Positions 1 to 8,939 of a stretch of 64,000 bases of DNA are shown here, piece by piece; the stretch's first letter is position 1; the number at the start of each line of letters is the position of its first letter. Both the position numbers and the translations under genes were made by a program. The stretch covers positions 62,001 to 126,000 of the forward strand of contig NZ_NOKT01000017.1 in the NCBI RefSeq assembly GCF_002237655.1. Direction: 5' to 3'. A model generated the notes under the pieces. That model was not told where the DNA came from. It searched no databases and worked only from the letters and a program-made list of their open reading frames with translations. This DNA is from Streptomyces sp. XY006 (GTDB lineage: Bacteria; Actinomycetota; Actinomycetes; Streptomycetales; Streptomycetaceae).

Positions 1-1503
1 GGTCTGGGGCAGGTCGTCGAGCTTCCACTGGACGGGGTCCGCCATCGCGGGCAGGCCGGCCACCGCCCGCTTCCAGGCCGCGAGGTCGAGCGGCTTGTCG
101 TCACGGGTGCACACCACGGGCAGCGGCTTGCCGTCCTCGTCGGGGACGATGATGACCTCGACGAGCTCCGGTATCCGGGCGAAGAGGGTGTCCTCGATCT
201 CCAGGGTGCTGTCGATGCCCTCGATCTCGTCGACCTCACGGTCGAGCAGGTGCAGGCAGCCCCACTTGGTGCGGTAGCCCAGGTCGCCCATGCGCCACCA
301 CTCGCCGTCGGCCTGCTTCTCCCAGCGCTCGTGCTCGCCGAGGTAGGTGACGATCCGCCCGTCGGAACGCACCTCGATGTAGCCGGGGTTGGACTTGGTG
401 GGGCGCTTGCCGTCCCGGCTGACCACCCGGACGCCCGTCATGCCGGGGAACGGGGAGCCCACGCAGCGGCCGTCGGCGTCCGCGCCGCGCTTCTTCGAGT
501 AGGTGCGCCCGGCGATCGGGCCGACCTCGCTCTGCCCGTACATCTGCACGAACTGCGGCGACTCGCGGCGGGACGCGGTGAGCATCAGGTGCACGGTGCG
601 CGGGTGGATGGCGTCGAAGGTGCTGCTGAAGTACTTCACGTTCGCCAGCGGCCGGCGCGGGTCGTCGACCAGCACCTCCCAGCGCAGGAACGTGTTCGGG
701 TGCGCCTCGATCAGGCCGGGCGGCGCCTGCCGGAACACCTCGGCCACGACCTCCGGGTCGTCGTCCCGGAGGATGATCATCGGGTGCCCCTGGAGGATCG
801 TGATGGGCATGGCCGTGAACATCCGCGAGTGCACGAACGACACGTGGATGGCCACCGGTTCGCTGCGGCCCACCAGGGACGCCACCGTGCCCTGCGGGCG
901 GTAGCGCGCCTCGAAGGTGCGCCCGGTGTGCACCGCCAGCTTGGGCGTTCCGGTGGTGCCGGAGGTGTGGGTGACCAGCGTCGGGTGGTCCGGGGGCATG
1001 GTCACCGGGGCGACCCGGGTGGAGCCGGCCAGCGAGGCGAGGCCGAGGGCCTCCTCGTGGCTGCCGGAGGCCAGGAGCACCTGCCGGGCCAGGCCGAAGA
1101 TCTCGGCGGGCAGGTGGTGCTCCAGCTTGTCCTGGTCGGTCACCAGGTACGGCCGGTCCACGCGGCGCACCAGCTCGCACACGGTGGCGCCGTCGAGCTT
1201 CGGGGACAGCAGAACCGGGACGGCTCCGATCCTGGCCGTGGAGCAGGCCAGCAGCGTGATGTCGAAGCCGTTGGTCTTGTGGACGACCACGCGTTCCCCG
1301 GGCCGGACGCCCGCCGCCCAGAGCCGGGAGGCCAGGTCGTCGACGAGGTCGGCGACCTCCGTCAGCGTCATGCGGCGCCCGCGCTCCGGAGCCACGTCGA
1401 GATCATGGTCGAGAATGACGGAATTCGCCGGGTACCGGGCCGCGGCCCGGTCGAACAGCGTGCCCAGCCGAATTCCCTTGTTTCCGATGCGCTGGAGAAA
1501 CAT
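1..1503 (-). CDS. AMP-dependent acyl-CoA synthetase/ligase (3' end cut by window)
   Basis: Adenylate-forming enzyme (ANL superfamily) expected to activate a carboxylic acid with ATP, then load it on CoA or a carrier. Visible are the P-loop HTSGTTGTPK (about residues 179-188), the MYGQSE motif (321-326) and MGDLGY (405-410). The frame is open for all 501 codons to base 1 and stops just before the C-terminal lysine motif should appear, so probably only a few dozen residues are missing. The ATG at 1503 has GGAGGAG about 10 nt upstream. After the hinge the usual GRxDD stretch reads DREVDEIEGIDS, which is atypical. It is last in a minus-strand run with an SRPBCC protein and a reductase, a grouping seen in biosynthetic loci. 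The substrate cannot be inferred. Confidence 0.9.
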   Translation of the reverse strand, partial: MFLQRIGNKGIRLGTLFDRAAARYPANSVILDHDLDVAPERGRRMTLTEVADLVDDLASRLWAAGVRPGERVVVHKTNGFDITLLACSTARIGAVPVLLSPKLDGATVCELVRRVDRPYLVTDQDKLEHHLPAEIFGLARQVLLASGSHEEALGLASLAGSTRVAPVTMPPDHPTLVTHTSGTTGTPKLAVHTGRTFEARYRPQGTVASLVGRSEPVAIHVSFVHSRMFTAMPITILQGHPMIILRDDDPEVVAEVFRQAPPGLIEAHPNTFLRWEVLVDDPRRPLANVKYFSSTFDAIHPRTVHLMLTASRRESPQFVQMYGQSEVGPIAGRTYSKKRGADADGRCVGSPFPGMTGVRVVSRDGKRPTKSNPGYIEVRSDGRIVTYLGEHERWEKQADGEWWRMGDLGYRTKWGCLHLLDREVDEIEGIDSTLEIEDTLFARIPELVEVIIVPDEDGKPLPVVCTRDDKPLDLAAWKRAVAGLPAMADPVQWKLDDLPQT

Positions 1504-1592
1504 CTGCCCACCCTCTCCTCCGCCGTGACTGTTCCTCAGCCGTGCGGCGGGCCGTTTGAATTCAGGCTCCCGTACGGATCACCGGGAAATCG

Positions 1593-2135
1593 TCACTGCT
1601 TTTCGATGACGGCCTTGATGCGGTTCAGCGTGGCGTCGAGGTCCTGTTCGAGCTTGGCGGTCCAGTCGGCGACGAAGCGCTTGCGGTCGTCCTCGTCCAG
1701 GTCGGCGACGATCTTGTGGATGCCGGCGGTCGCCCGGCCCATGCGGAAGTGGTGGGTGAGGACGCAGCCGTCGTCGGCGGGTGCCATGTCGAAGCCCCAG
1801 ATGCTCTCCTGGTCCTCGCGGGCGTGGGTGAGCATCATCCACTGGAAGGTGCGGCCGGGCTCGGCGGCGGTGATGCGGCACTCGGTGTGCCAGACGCCGC
1901 GCACCAGGGGGGCCCAGGCCACGACGTCCTCGCTGCGCAGGTTCTCGCCGCGGAAGACGGCGCCGACGGTGGAGGGTTCGCCGGAGACCCACGTGCCGCC
2001 CCGGCATTCGGGGCTCCATTCGGCACTGCGCGGCAGATCACTGACGACGGAGTAGACCTCGAGGGGGGTCGCGGAAATGTGAATGTCGGCCTTGAGCTCG
2101 AAGAGCGGCGAGGTGTCGATGATTGACTGAGTCAT
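1593..2135 (-). CDS. SRPBCC (START/Bet v1-like) family protein
   Basis: 180-residue single-domain protein with the SRPBCC pattern: an N-terminal beta strand (ADIHISATPLEVYSVVSDL), a central antiparallel sheet and a long C-terminal helix (residues ~145-178). The fold forms a deep hydrophobic cavity; relatives include polyketide cyclases/aromatases and lipid-binding proteins. It has no signal peptide, so is cytosolic. It lies between the AMP ligase and the medium-chain reductase on the same strand, with 89- and 104-bp gaps, which suggests a role in the same metabolic locus. No clear Shine-Dalgarno precedes the ATG; the leader instead has the palindrome AGAATTCT. The family fold is clear, but whether it is a cyclase or a generic binding protein cannot be decided. 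Confidence 0.85.
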   Translation of the reverse strand: MTQSIIDTSPLFELKADIHISATPLEVYSVVSDLPRSAEWSPECRGGTWVSGEPSTVGAVFRGENLRSEDVVAWAPLVRGVWHTECRITAAEPGRTFQWMMLTHAREDQESIWGFDMAPADDGCVLTHHFRMGRATAGIHKIVADLDEDDRKRFVADWTAKLEQDLDATLNRIKAVIEKQ

Positions 2136-2239
2136 GTGCAGAATTCTGTCGAGGCCGTCCGGCGCCGGTCAAAGCTCGGCTTTCTCATTTGTCAGGTCGA
2201 AATTCCCGCATTTCACCGGCGCCGTGTGCTCCGGCCGGC

Positions 2240-3226
2240 TCAGGCCCCGGCACCCACGCTCAGCACGATTTTGCCGTGCACCTTGCCCTCCTCCAGCCGC
2301 CGGTGGGCCTCGGCGGCGTCGCTCAGGTGCAGCCGCTCGGTCGCCCGGGGCCTGAGGCGGCCGTCGGCGACGAGCCGGTTGATGGCGCTGGCGGCCTCGG
2401 CGAGTTCCCCGGCGGTGGCGTGCGAGATGGCGAAGCCGTGGATCGAACGGTCCCTCAGATACAGCGGCCCCACGGGCAGCACGGGCCGGGAGCGCAGTCC
2501 GGCGAGCAGCACGATCCGCCCCCGCCCGGCGAGCAGGTCCACCGCGGTCTCCAGGTCGTTGGTGCCGGAGGCGTCGAGGTAGAGGTCCGCGCCCGCGGGG
2601 GCGGCGGCGCGGATGCGCCCGGGCACGTCGGAGTCCCGGTAGTCGACGACATGGTCGGCGCCGAGGCCGCGGCAGTACTCGGCGTCCCGCGCGGAGGCCA
2701 CGGCGATCACCCGGGCGCCCGCGGCGGCGGCCATCACCACCAGGGCGCTCCCGACGTTCCCGCCCGCGCCGAGCACCACGACGGTCTCGCCGGAGCGCAG
2801 CCGCCCGTGGGTGAACAGACCGAGGTAGGCGGTCGCGGCCGGGTGGGCCAGCGCCACGGTCTCGTACGGGTCGGCGCCCTCCGGCAGGCGGTACAGCCGG
2901 TCGACGGGCACCACCACGCGTTCGGCGGCGGCTCCCTGACGGCCGTCGTGGCCGAGGCTGTTGCACCACACGCGGTCGCCGGGCCGGAACCGGTGGACGC
3001 CGGAGCCGACCGCGGCGACGGTGCCGGTGAGGTCCCGGCCTATGACGAAGGGGAAGGTCAGCGGGGTCCGCCAGGCACCCGAGCGCACGAAGGTGTCGAC
3101 GTGGTTGACGGAGACGGCGGTGACGTCCACCAGGACGTCGGTCGGCCCCGGTTCCGGCGTGGGCTGATCACCGTAACGGATGACGTCCGGAGATCCGAGC
3201 TGTTCAATGTAGGCAGCACGCATCAT
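2240..3226 (-). CDS. Zinc-independent medium-chain dehydrogenase/reductase (quinone oxidoreductase type)
   Basis: NADPH-dependent reductase of the MDR superfamily. The N-terminal GroES-like domain (MMRAAYIEQLGSPDVIRYGD) is followed by a Rossmann domain with the nucleotide motif VLGAGGNVGSALVVMAAAAGA near residue 150. The cysteine set that binds structural zinc is absent, placing it with NADPH:quinone reductases/enoyl reductases. About 328 residues, normal for the family. The ATG at 3226 is chosen; a TTG six bases upstream also keeps frame, and neither has a strong ribosome site. It is first in the run reductase - SRPBCC - AMP ligase. A 10-nt direct repeat lies 65-95 bp upstream and may be its operator. 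It could reduce an enone intermediate of the local pathway; this is inference. Confidence 0.88.
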   Translation of the reverse strand: MMRAAYIEQLGSPDVIRYGDQPTPEPGPTDVLVDVTAVSVNHVDTFVRSGAWRTPLTFPFVIGRDLTGTVAAVGSGVHRFRPGDRVWCNSLGHDGRQGAAAERVVVPVDRLYRLPEGADPYETVALAHPAATAYLGLFTHGRLRSGETVVVLGAGGNVGSALVVMAAAAGARVIAVASARDAEYCRGLGADHVVDYRDSDVPGRIRAAAPAGADLYLDASGTNDLETAVDLLAGRGRIVLLAGLRSRPVLPVGPLYLRDRSIHGFAISHATAGELAEAASAINRLVADGRLRPRATERLHLSDAAEAHRRLEEGKVHGKIVLSVGAGA

Positions 3227-3290
3227 GGTCAAGGATTCTGGCGCAGAGGCCCGGCCCGCGTCCGCGCGCGGCCCGGACCCCGGTGCGGAT

Positions 3291-3320
3291 CTGTCAGATC
3301 GGAAGCATCTCTGTCAGATC
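3291..3320. repeat. Direct repeat CTGTCAGATC x2 upstream of reductase operon
   Basis: The 10-mer CTGTCAGATC occurs at 3291-3300 and 3311-3320, exactly 20 bp (two helical turns) apart. The first copy lies in a 13-bp palindrome, GATCTGTCAGATC (3288-3300). The pair sits between the LAL regulator stop and the reductase start, where an operator for the minus-strand operon would be expected. It could be a tandem activator site, but binding by the adjacent LAL regulator is only inferred. Confidence 0.4.
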
Positions 3321-3328
3321 CGCCCCCC

Positions 3329-5962
3329 TCAGACCAGGTTGAGACGGGCCAGTTCGCGCCGGGAGCCGACGCCGAGCTTGGGATAGGCCTTGTACAGGTG
3401 GTGCTCGACGGTCCTGCGGCTGAGGAACAGCTGCGCGGCGATCTCCCGGCTGCTGTTGCCGTCCGCCGCCAGCCGGACCACCTGCAGTTCCTGCGGGGTC
3501 AGCCGGTCGAGGACGTTCTCCGCGGTCGCCTTGGCGCCCGTCGTCGCGTCGCCCGCCGCCCGCAGTTCCGCCCGGGCGCGCTCCACCCAGGGCGCGGCCC
3601 GCAGCCGTTCGAAGTTCTCCAGGGCCGACCGGAGCGAGGCACGGGCCTCGTTGCGCCGCCGGGCCCTGCGCAGCCACTCCCCGTACAGCAGCTCGGTGCG
3701 GGCCCGCTCGAAGGGCCGCCGGCCCTGCTCGTGCAGCCGGAGCGCCTGCCGGTAGTCCTCCTCGCGCCCCTCGACCAGGGCCCGGCAGCGGTGGGCCACC
3801 GCACGCGCCCAGGGCTGCCGGCCGGCCCCCGCCCAGGCCTCGAAGGCGCGCATCGGCCGCTCGGCCCGCTCGGGCTGCCCGAGCCGTACCGCGGCCTCCA
3901 CCTGGTCGGCGACGGTGGCCATGGCCAGCGCCGTGTGGCGTTGCGGCCCCGGGCCGACGGCGGTCTCCAGCCGGCCGAGGGCCGCCTCGTAGTCGCCTTG
4001 CGCCAGTTCGAGCAGGCTCAGCGCGCTCTCGCCGGCCACCCTGCCGACCTCGGGGACGTCCCGCGTGAGGCCGCGGCAGCGCTGTTCGTCGCCCTCGATG
4101 GCCGCGATCCGGGCGGGCACGCCGTTGAGCCAGGCGACGCGCTCGCGCAGCCCGGTGTCGCGGGCGATCTCCACGGCCTCGGCCACCGACGCCTCGGCGT
4201 CCCGGTGCGCCCCGGCGAGCACCTGGCGCTCCGCCAGCAGGTGCAGGGCCTGCGGCAGGGCGCCGATCAGCCCCTGCGCGCGGCAGCGGGCCACCTCGGC
4301 GGCGGCCAGTTCCATGGCCGTCGTGTCGTCCCCGAGCAGGACGGCGCTGTGCAGGGCCCGGCTCCGGGCCTCGTCGGAGCCGTCCCGGCCGTCGGCGACG
4401 GCGCGCTCCAGCAGGGGCAGGCCTCCGGCGTAGTCGTCGTCGACGAGCCGGGCCATGCCCTCCACCATCGGGTCGGACTCCCCCGAGGACGCCAGCCGCT
4501 CGGCGGCCTCGCGCACCGAGTCCGCGTCACCGGCGAACCAGCCGTACGTGGCGCCGGTGCGGAGCATGGCCCGGCCCAGGCCGGGACCGGCGGCGGGCGT
4601 CCGCCCCAGCAGCAGGCGGGCGGCCTCCCGCTGCTGTCCCGATTCGAACATCACGGCGGCCCGCACGGGGGCCAGCCGGGCCAGGTCCTCCGCCTCGGCG
4701 GTCGACTGCTCGGCCTGCTCGGCCAGCTCCCGTGCCTGCCCGGCGTGTCCGGCGTTGAGGGCGCAGGCCGCTGCGTCGGTGAGCCGCCGGACCTGCGCGC
4801 GGCGGTCGGGGGTGAGCCGGGCGGCCTGCTGGTGCAGGAGCGAGGCGGCGGCGTAGGCGCTGCGGTCGGCGGCCCGCTCGGCCGCGGCGACCAGTTCGGA
4901 CGCGACCCCGTCGTCGGGTGAGGTCGTGGCCAGCGGCAGGTGCCGGGCCCGGCAGTCGGGGTCCTCCGCGGCGTCGGCCAGCGCCTGGTGGACGGCGATC
5001 CGCCGGGCCAGTACGGCTCCCTGGTAGGCGGCCGTGCCGATCAGCGGGTGGCGGAAGACGACGGTGCTCTCGGTCACCTGGATCAGGCCCGCCCGCTCCG
5101 CGTCCTCCAGGTCCTCCAGCGTCACGCCCAGCGTCCGGGCCGCCTTCATCTGCAGCGGCAGGTCGCCCCGCCCCTCGGCTGCGGCGAACAGCAGCGCCAG
5201 CCGGGTCTTCTCGGGGAGCCCGCCGATCTGGGTGCGGTACGACGACAGCACCCGGTCGGCGACCGTCAGGGGCGTGAACCGCCCGGGGTCGTCGCGGCGG
5301 GCGGCCCCGAACTCGATGAGCGCCAGCGGGTTCCCGGCGGACTCGGCGATGACCTGGTCCCGCAGGGCGGGGGCGAGCCCCAGGTCGGCCAGGAGGCTCA
5401 CCGCGTCGCCGGTGTCCAGCCGCGAGGGCCGCAGCTCGGTGAGGCCGGGCGCGGCGAACCCCTCGTCCCGGGTCGCGAACACCATGGCCACCTGCTCGGC
5501 GGCGAGCCGGCGGGCGGCGAACAGCAACGCGTCGGAGGTGGCCTGATCCAGCCACTGGGCGTCGTCCACGAGGCAGAGCAACGGGCCCTGCTCGGCCAGG
5601 TCCGCCAGGAGCGTGAGCACGGCCAGCCCGGTCAGGAACCGGTCCTGCGTCCGCGTGCTGCCCGTCCCGAGCACCGCCCGCAGGGCTTCCGCCTGGGGCG
5701 CGGGCAGCCCGTCCAGCCGGTCCTGCACCGGCCACAGCAACTGCACCAGCCCGCCGAAGGCGAGGTCCGCCTCCGGCTCGACGCCGGTGACCCGCAGGAC
5801 CCGCATGCCGGCGGCCGACGCCGACTCCGCCGCCCGGTCGAGCAGGGCGGTCTTGCCGATGCCCGCCTCGCCCCGCAGTACCAGGGCACCGCTGCGTCCC
5901 TCGCGGGCCCGAGCGGCCAGATCCTCTAGCGCCGCCAGCTCGGTGGACCTGCCGTACAGCAC
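3329..5962 (-). CDS. LAL-type LuxR family transcriptional regulator with ATPase domain
   Basis: Large ATP-binding LuxR regulator (877 residues from the chosen start). The N-terminal AAA/NTPase module has Walker A GEAGIGKT (about residues 31-38) and Walker B LLCLVDDAQWLD. A long helical, TPR-like middle follows, and the last ~63 residues are a LuxR helix-turn-helix (LTPQELQVVRLAADGNSSREIA). LAL proteins are usually pathway-specific activators in Streptomyces clusters. The start GTG at 5962 gives the family-typical beginning VLYGRSTELAAL and has a G-rich ribosome site; an in-frame GTG at 5995 is possible. It is divergent from the flavin reductase gene and upstream of the reductase/SRPBCC/ligase run, so it probably controls this locus (inference). 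Confidence 0.92.
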   Translation of the reverse strand: MLYGRSTELAALEDLAARAREGRSGALVLRGEAGIGKTALLDRAAESASAAGMRVLRVTGVEPEADLAFGGLVQLLWPVQDRLDGLPAPQAEALRAVLGTGSTRTQDRFLTGLAVLTLLADLAEQGPLLCLVDDAQWLDQATSDALLFAARRLAAEQVAMVFATRDEGFAAPGLTELRPSRLDTGDAVSLLADLGLAPALRDQVIAESAGNPLALIEFGAARRDDPGRFTPLTVADRVLSSYRTQIGGLPEKTRLALLFAAAEGRGDLPLQMKAARTLGVTLEDLEDAERAGLIQVTESTVVFRHPLIGTAAYQGAVLARRIAVHQALADAAEDPDCRARHLPLATTSPDDGVASELVAAAERAADRSAYAAASLLHQQAARLTPDRRAQVRRLTDAAACALNAGHAGQARELAEQAEQSTAEAEDLARLAPVRAAVMFESGQQREAARLLLGRTPAAGPGLGRAMLRTGATYGWFAGDADSVREAAERLASSGESDPMVEGMARLVDDDYAGGLPLLERAVADGRDGSDEARSRALHSAVLLGDDTTAMELAAAEVARCRAQGLIGALPQALHLLAERQVLAGAHRDAEASVAEAVEIARDTGLRERVAWLNGVPARIAAIEGDEQRCRGLTRDVPEVGRVAGESALSLLELAQGDYEAALGRLETAVGPGPQRHTALAMATVADQVEAAVRLGQPERAERPMRAFEAWAGAGRQPWARAVAHRCRALVEGREEDYRQALRLHEQGRRPFERARTELLYGEWLRRARRRNEARASLRSALENFERLRAAPWVERARAELRAAGDATTGAKATAENVLDRLTPQELQVVRLAADGNSSREIAAQLFLSRRTVEHHLYKAYPKLGVGSRRELARLNLV

Positions 5963-6108
5963 GTAGGTGCCCCCACTCCCCGTGATGCGGCCCACCGGTA
6001 GGCAAGCCGTGCCGACGTACGTATCCGGTTTCAGAAATCTTACTGATTCGGCCCCGCTGCCTTCCTTCCTACGGTGTGGAACAAGCCGGTTCCCCGATGG
6101 AGGAGATC

Positions 6109-7182
6109 GTGAGCAACTTCTTCGAACCGCTGCCCCTGGGCAAGCTGACGCTGCCCAACCGGCTCGTCATGGCGCCGATGACGCGCAGCCGGGCCAGGGA
6201 CGGCGTGCAGACCCCGCTGGCCGCCGAGTACTACGCGCAGCGCGCCGGAGCGGGTCTGATCATCACCGAGGGCACGCAGCCCTGCGTGATCGGGCAGGGA
6301 TACATCGACACGCCGGGCGTGCACACGCCCGAGCAGGTGGAGGCATGGCGCCGGGTGACCGACGCGGTGCACGAGCGGCAGGGCCGGATCTTCGTGCAGG
6401 TGATGCACTCCGGCCGGATCGGGCACCCGAGCCTGTACCCGGACGGCGCGCTGCCCCTGGCGCCCTCGGCGGTGGCCTCGGGCGGCCGGATGTACACGCC
6501 GGAGGGCATGCTGGACCACCCGACGCCCCGGGCCATGGAGCTGGAGGACATCGCCCGGGCGGTCGAGGACCACATCGCGGCCGCCAAGTGCGCGATGGAC
6601 GCCGGGTTCGACGGGGTGGAGCTGCACGGCGCCAACGGCTACCTGATCCACCAGTTCCTCGCCGACAACACCAACCTGCGCACCGACGCCTACGGCGGCA
6701 GCGTCGACAACCGCATCCGGTTCGCCGTCGAGGTCGCCCGGGCGGTCAGCGACGCGATCGGCCCCGAGCGGGTCGGCATCCGCCTCTCCCCCGGCAACAC
6801 GGCCAACGGCATCGAGGAGCGCGACCCGGCCACGCTGTACCGGGCCCTGATCCGCGCCCTGGCTCCGCTCAACCTGGCCTACGTCCACCTGATGGAGTTC
6901 GGCGGCCGTGACGTCACGAAGCTGATCCGCGAGGAGTGGCCGGGCGTGCTGATCCTCAACCCGCACGCCACCGGCGAAGAGGCCGCGGTGACGCCCGAGG
7001 CCGCCGAGGCGGTCCTGGAGGAGGGCCTGTGCGACGCGGTGAGCATCGGCTCGCTGTGGCTCGCCAACCCCGACCTCCCCGAGCGGATCAAGGCCGGCGG
7101 CCCGTTCAACTCGCCCGACCCGGAGACCTTCTACGGAGGCGACCACCGGGGCTACACCGACTACCCGACGCTGGACGGCTGA
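6109..7182 (+). CDS. Old Yellow Enzyme family NADH:flavin oxidoreductase
   Basis: FMN-dependent ene-reductase of the OYE family (357 residues), expected to reduce activated C=C bonds with NAD(P)H. The TIM barrel begins NFFEPLPLGKLTLPNRLVMA. The catalytic-site segment GFDGVELHGANGYLIHQFL and the downstream TDAYGGSVDNR are hallmarks of the family. The GTG at 6109 is chosen because GGAGG ends 5 nt before it; the frame is open further to a GTG at 6076. It is divergently transcribed from the LAL regulator across a short AT-richer gap and followed by an MFS transporter. With the other reductase, it suggests a locus that modifies a small molecule. Confidence 0.93.
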   Translation: MSNFFEPLPLGKLTLPNRLVMAPMTRSRARDGVQTPLAAEYYAQRAGAGLIITEGTQPCVIGQGYIDTPGVHTPEQVEAWRRVTDAVHERQGRIFVQVMHSGRIGHPSLYPDGALPLAPSAVASGGRMYTPEGMLDHPTPRAMELEDIARAVEDHIAAAKCAMDAGFDGVELHGANGYLIHQFLADNTNLRTDAYGGSVDNRIRFAVEVARAVSDAIGPERVGIRLSPGNTANGIEERDPATLYRALIRALAPLNLAYVHLMEFGGRDVTKLIREEWPGVLILNPHATGEEAAVTPEAAEAVLEEGLCDAVSIGSLWLANPDLPERIKAGGPFNSPDPETFYGGDHRGYTDYPTLDG

Positions 7183-7354
7183 CCGACCGGGCAGGCGGCG
7201 GGGGTGCGCGGCCGGCGCCCGGCCCGGCCGGCCCCGCCCGTCTCCTGCCCCGATCCCCGACTCCCTGGCCCGGCCGGCGCCTTCTCCCCCGAAGGGCTGC
7301 ACGCCGGACCGGGCCAGGGTGGGCCAGCGACGACCGACCGCTCAGGGAGCACAG

Positions 7355-8605
7355 ATGAGCAACTCACTCGCCGAGTCCGGCGCCCCGGGTCCCGCCGCGC
7401 CGGGCAGGAAACCTCAAGAGACCGATGTCCGCGGCCCGTTCCACGGAGCCGCGGCCCTCTGGCTTGCCCTCATGGCCGGCCCGCTGTCGTTCGGCATCGC
7501 GGGCCCGGCCCTGGTCCTGGACGACGCCGCGCGGGACCTCGGCGTCTCGACCGGTGCCGCCACCTGGACGGTGACCGCGTTCGGCTGGGGCATCGCCGTC
7601 GGCACGCCCCTGCTGGCCGGGCTGCTGGACCGCCGGGGGGCGCGCGCAGCGCTCACCGTGTGCGGGCTGCTCGTCCTGCTGGGGGCGGGCCTGGTGGCCG
7701 GGATACCCGTCCTGCCGGTCCTCGTGCTGGGTACCGCCCTGATGGGCCTCGGCACGGCCGGACTGACGGCGACGGCCATGAGCCTGGCCGGCTCGCCCCG
7801 GGCCATGGGCCTGGTCACCGCCTCGCTCGCCGTGGTGGGGTCGACGGCCCCGCTGGCCGGTTCCCTCGTCAACGACGTGCTGTCCTGGCAGGCGACCCTG
7901 GCGCTGCCGGTGCTCAGCGCGGTGGCCGTGCCCTTCGCCGTGGCCCGGTGCGCGCACGGCGCCCCGGTCACCCGGGAGCCGTTCGACGCGCTGGGCGCGG
8001 TGCTGCTGACCGCGCTGGTCACCGCGCTGGTGTTCGTGCCGCACCAGCCGCTGGTGGCGGGTGTGTGCTCCGTCGTCGCCGCGGGGCTGCTGGCGGCCCG
8101 GGTGCGCGCGCGGCCGAGGGGCTTCGTCCCCGCCGTCCTGGTGCGCAACGCGGGCTTCCTGGTCTCGGCCGGCCTCGCCCTGTGCCTGGCGGTGGTCAAC
8201 TTCGGCATGATGTACGCGATTCCGGAGCGGCTGGAGGACCACACGTCGTGGTCGACCAGCGAGATCGGCGTCGCCATGGTGTGGCCGCTGCTGCTGGGCG
8301 GTGCCCTGTCCTGGTTCGTCGTGGCGGTGTCGGCGCGGACGGGACGCCGGGTGGTGATCGGCGCGCTGGTCGGTCTCGCCGTGCTGGGAGCGGTGCTGGC
8401 GGTCGTCGGCACCTCGCCCGCGGTCCTGCTGGCCGCTCAGGCCCTGACCTCGATCGCGGCGGCCTCGGGCCAGGGCGCGTTCGCGGTGCACGCCACCTCG
8501 GCCGTCCCCGACGACCAACGCCCGCCGGCCATCGGCATGTTCAACCTGTCCTATCTCCTGGGTGCGGCGTTCGGACCGGCCATCGTCTCGCTCCTGTCGC
8601 TCTGA
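7355..8605 (+). CDS. MFS transporter, probable drug/metabolite exporter
   Basis: 416-residue integral membrane protein with about 12 hydrophobic segments and the MFS loop 2-3 signature in GLLDRRGARAAL. A polar N-terminus of ~30 residues precedes the first helix. The ATG at 7355 has GGGAG 6-10 nt upstream and is preferred over an in-frame GTG 36 nt earlier. It lies 172 bp after the OYE gene on the same strand and is followed by a strong hairpin. Its position in a regulator/reductase/ligase locus suggests export of the product or a toxic intermediate. The substrate is unknown. Confidence 0.9.
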   Translation: MSNSLAESGAPGPAAPGRKPQETDVRGPFHGAAALWLALMAGPLSFGIAGPALVLDDAARDLGVSTGAATWTVTAFGWGIAVGTPLLAGLLDRRGARAALTVCGLLVLLGAGLVAGIPVLPVLVLGTALMGLGTAGLTATAMSLAGSPRAMGLVTASLAVVGSTAPLAGSLVNDVLSWQATLALPVLSAVAVPFAVARCAHGAPVTREPFDALGAVLLTALVTALVFVPHQPLVAGVCSVVAAGLLAARVRARPRGFVPAVLVRNAGFLVSAGLALCLAVVNFGMMYAIPERLEDHTSWSTSEIGVAMVWPLLLGGALSWFVVAVSARTGRRVVIGALVGLAVLGAVLAVVGTSPAVLLAAQALTSIAAASGQGAFAVHATSAVPDDQRPPAIGMFNLSYLLGAAFGPAIVSLLSL

Positions 8606-8624
8606 TTTCCGGCGCCCGGCCGGA

Positions 8625-8659
8625 GTGCGCCGTCACACCGCGTGGGTGTGACGGCGCAC
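8625..8659 (+). terminator. Hairpin after MFS gene
   Basis: A perfect 15-bp stem (8625-8639 with 8645-8659, GTGCGCCGTCACACC and its complement) with a 5-nt loop GCGTG starts 20 bp after the MFS stop. There is no T tract, which is usual for high-GC terminators. It separates the MFS transcript from the PucR-type regulator. Confidence 0.75.
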
Positions 8660-8693
8660 ACCGCGTTTCCCAAAGCGCCTCTACATGCGCCAA

Positions 8694-8709
8694 CTGGCAT
8701 AATCGCCAG
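8694..8709 (+). promoter_or_regulatory. Palindrome over a candidate -10 box upstream of the GAF/PucR gene
   Basis: CTGGC-ATAATC-GCCAG is a 5-bp-arm palindrome that contains CATAAT (8698-8703), one of the best -10-like hexamers in this GC-rich stretch. It lies ~235 bp upstream of the regulator start, so the leader would be long; nothing else coding is seen in 8606-8939. An autoregulatory operator is plausible but unproven, and no convincing -35 is visible. Confidence 0.4.
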
Positions 8710-8939
8710 AGGGGTTCGCGAATGGACGGTGCGCCTGCCCGGTCGTCGGCCGGCACCGGTCCGGTCCGCAGGCCACCAGGTGACCATGTGGGGGGAGAGG
8801 CTGTGGCTCCCGGTGCGCGGGCACGGCTCGCGGAACGCGCGGGAGTCCTCCCGCCGCGCCGGCGGGCCGTGGTCCGTGCGACTCGGCCGTCGTGCACCGT
8901 CACTGCCGGCGGTTGGGGAACGAGACACCGGAGGGCCTC

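Noticed and set aside
2123..4921. Very long open frame of 932 codons on the plus strand
   Set aside because: Runs antisense to the reductase and LAL genes; sequence is low-complexity Gly/Arg/Pro/Ala without domains, a usual high-GC artefact.
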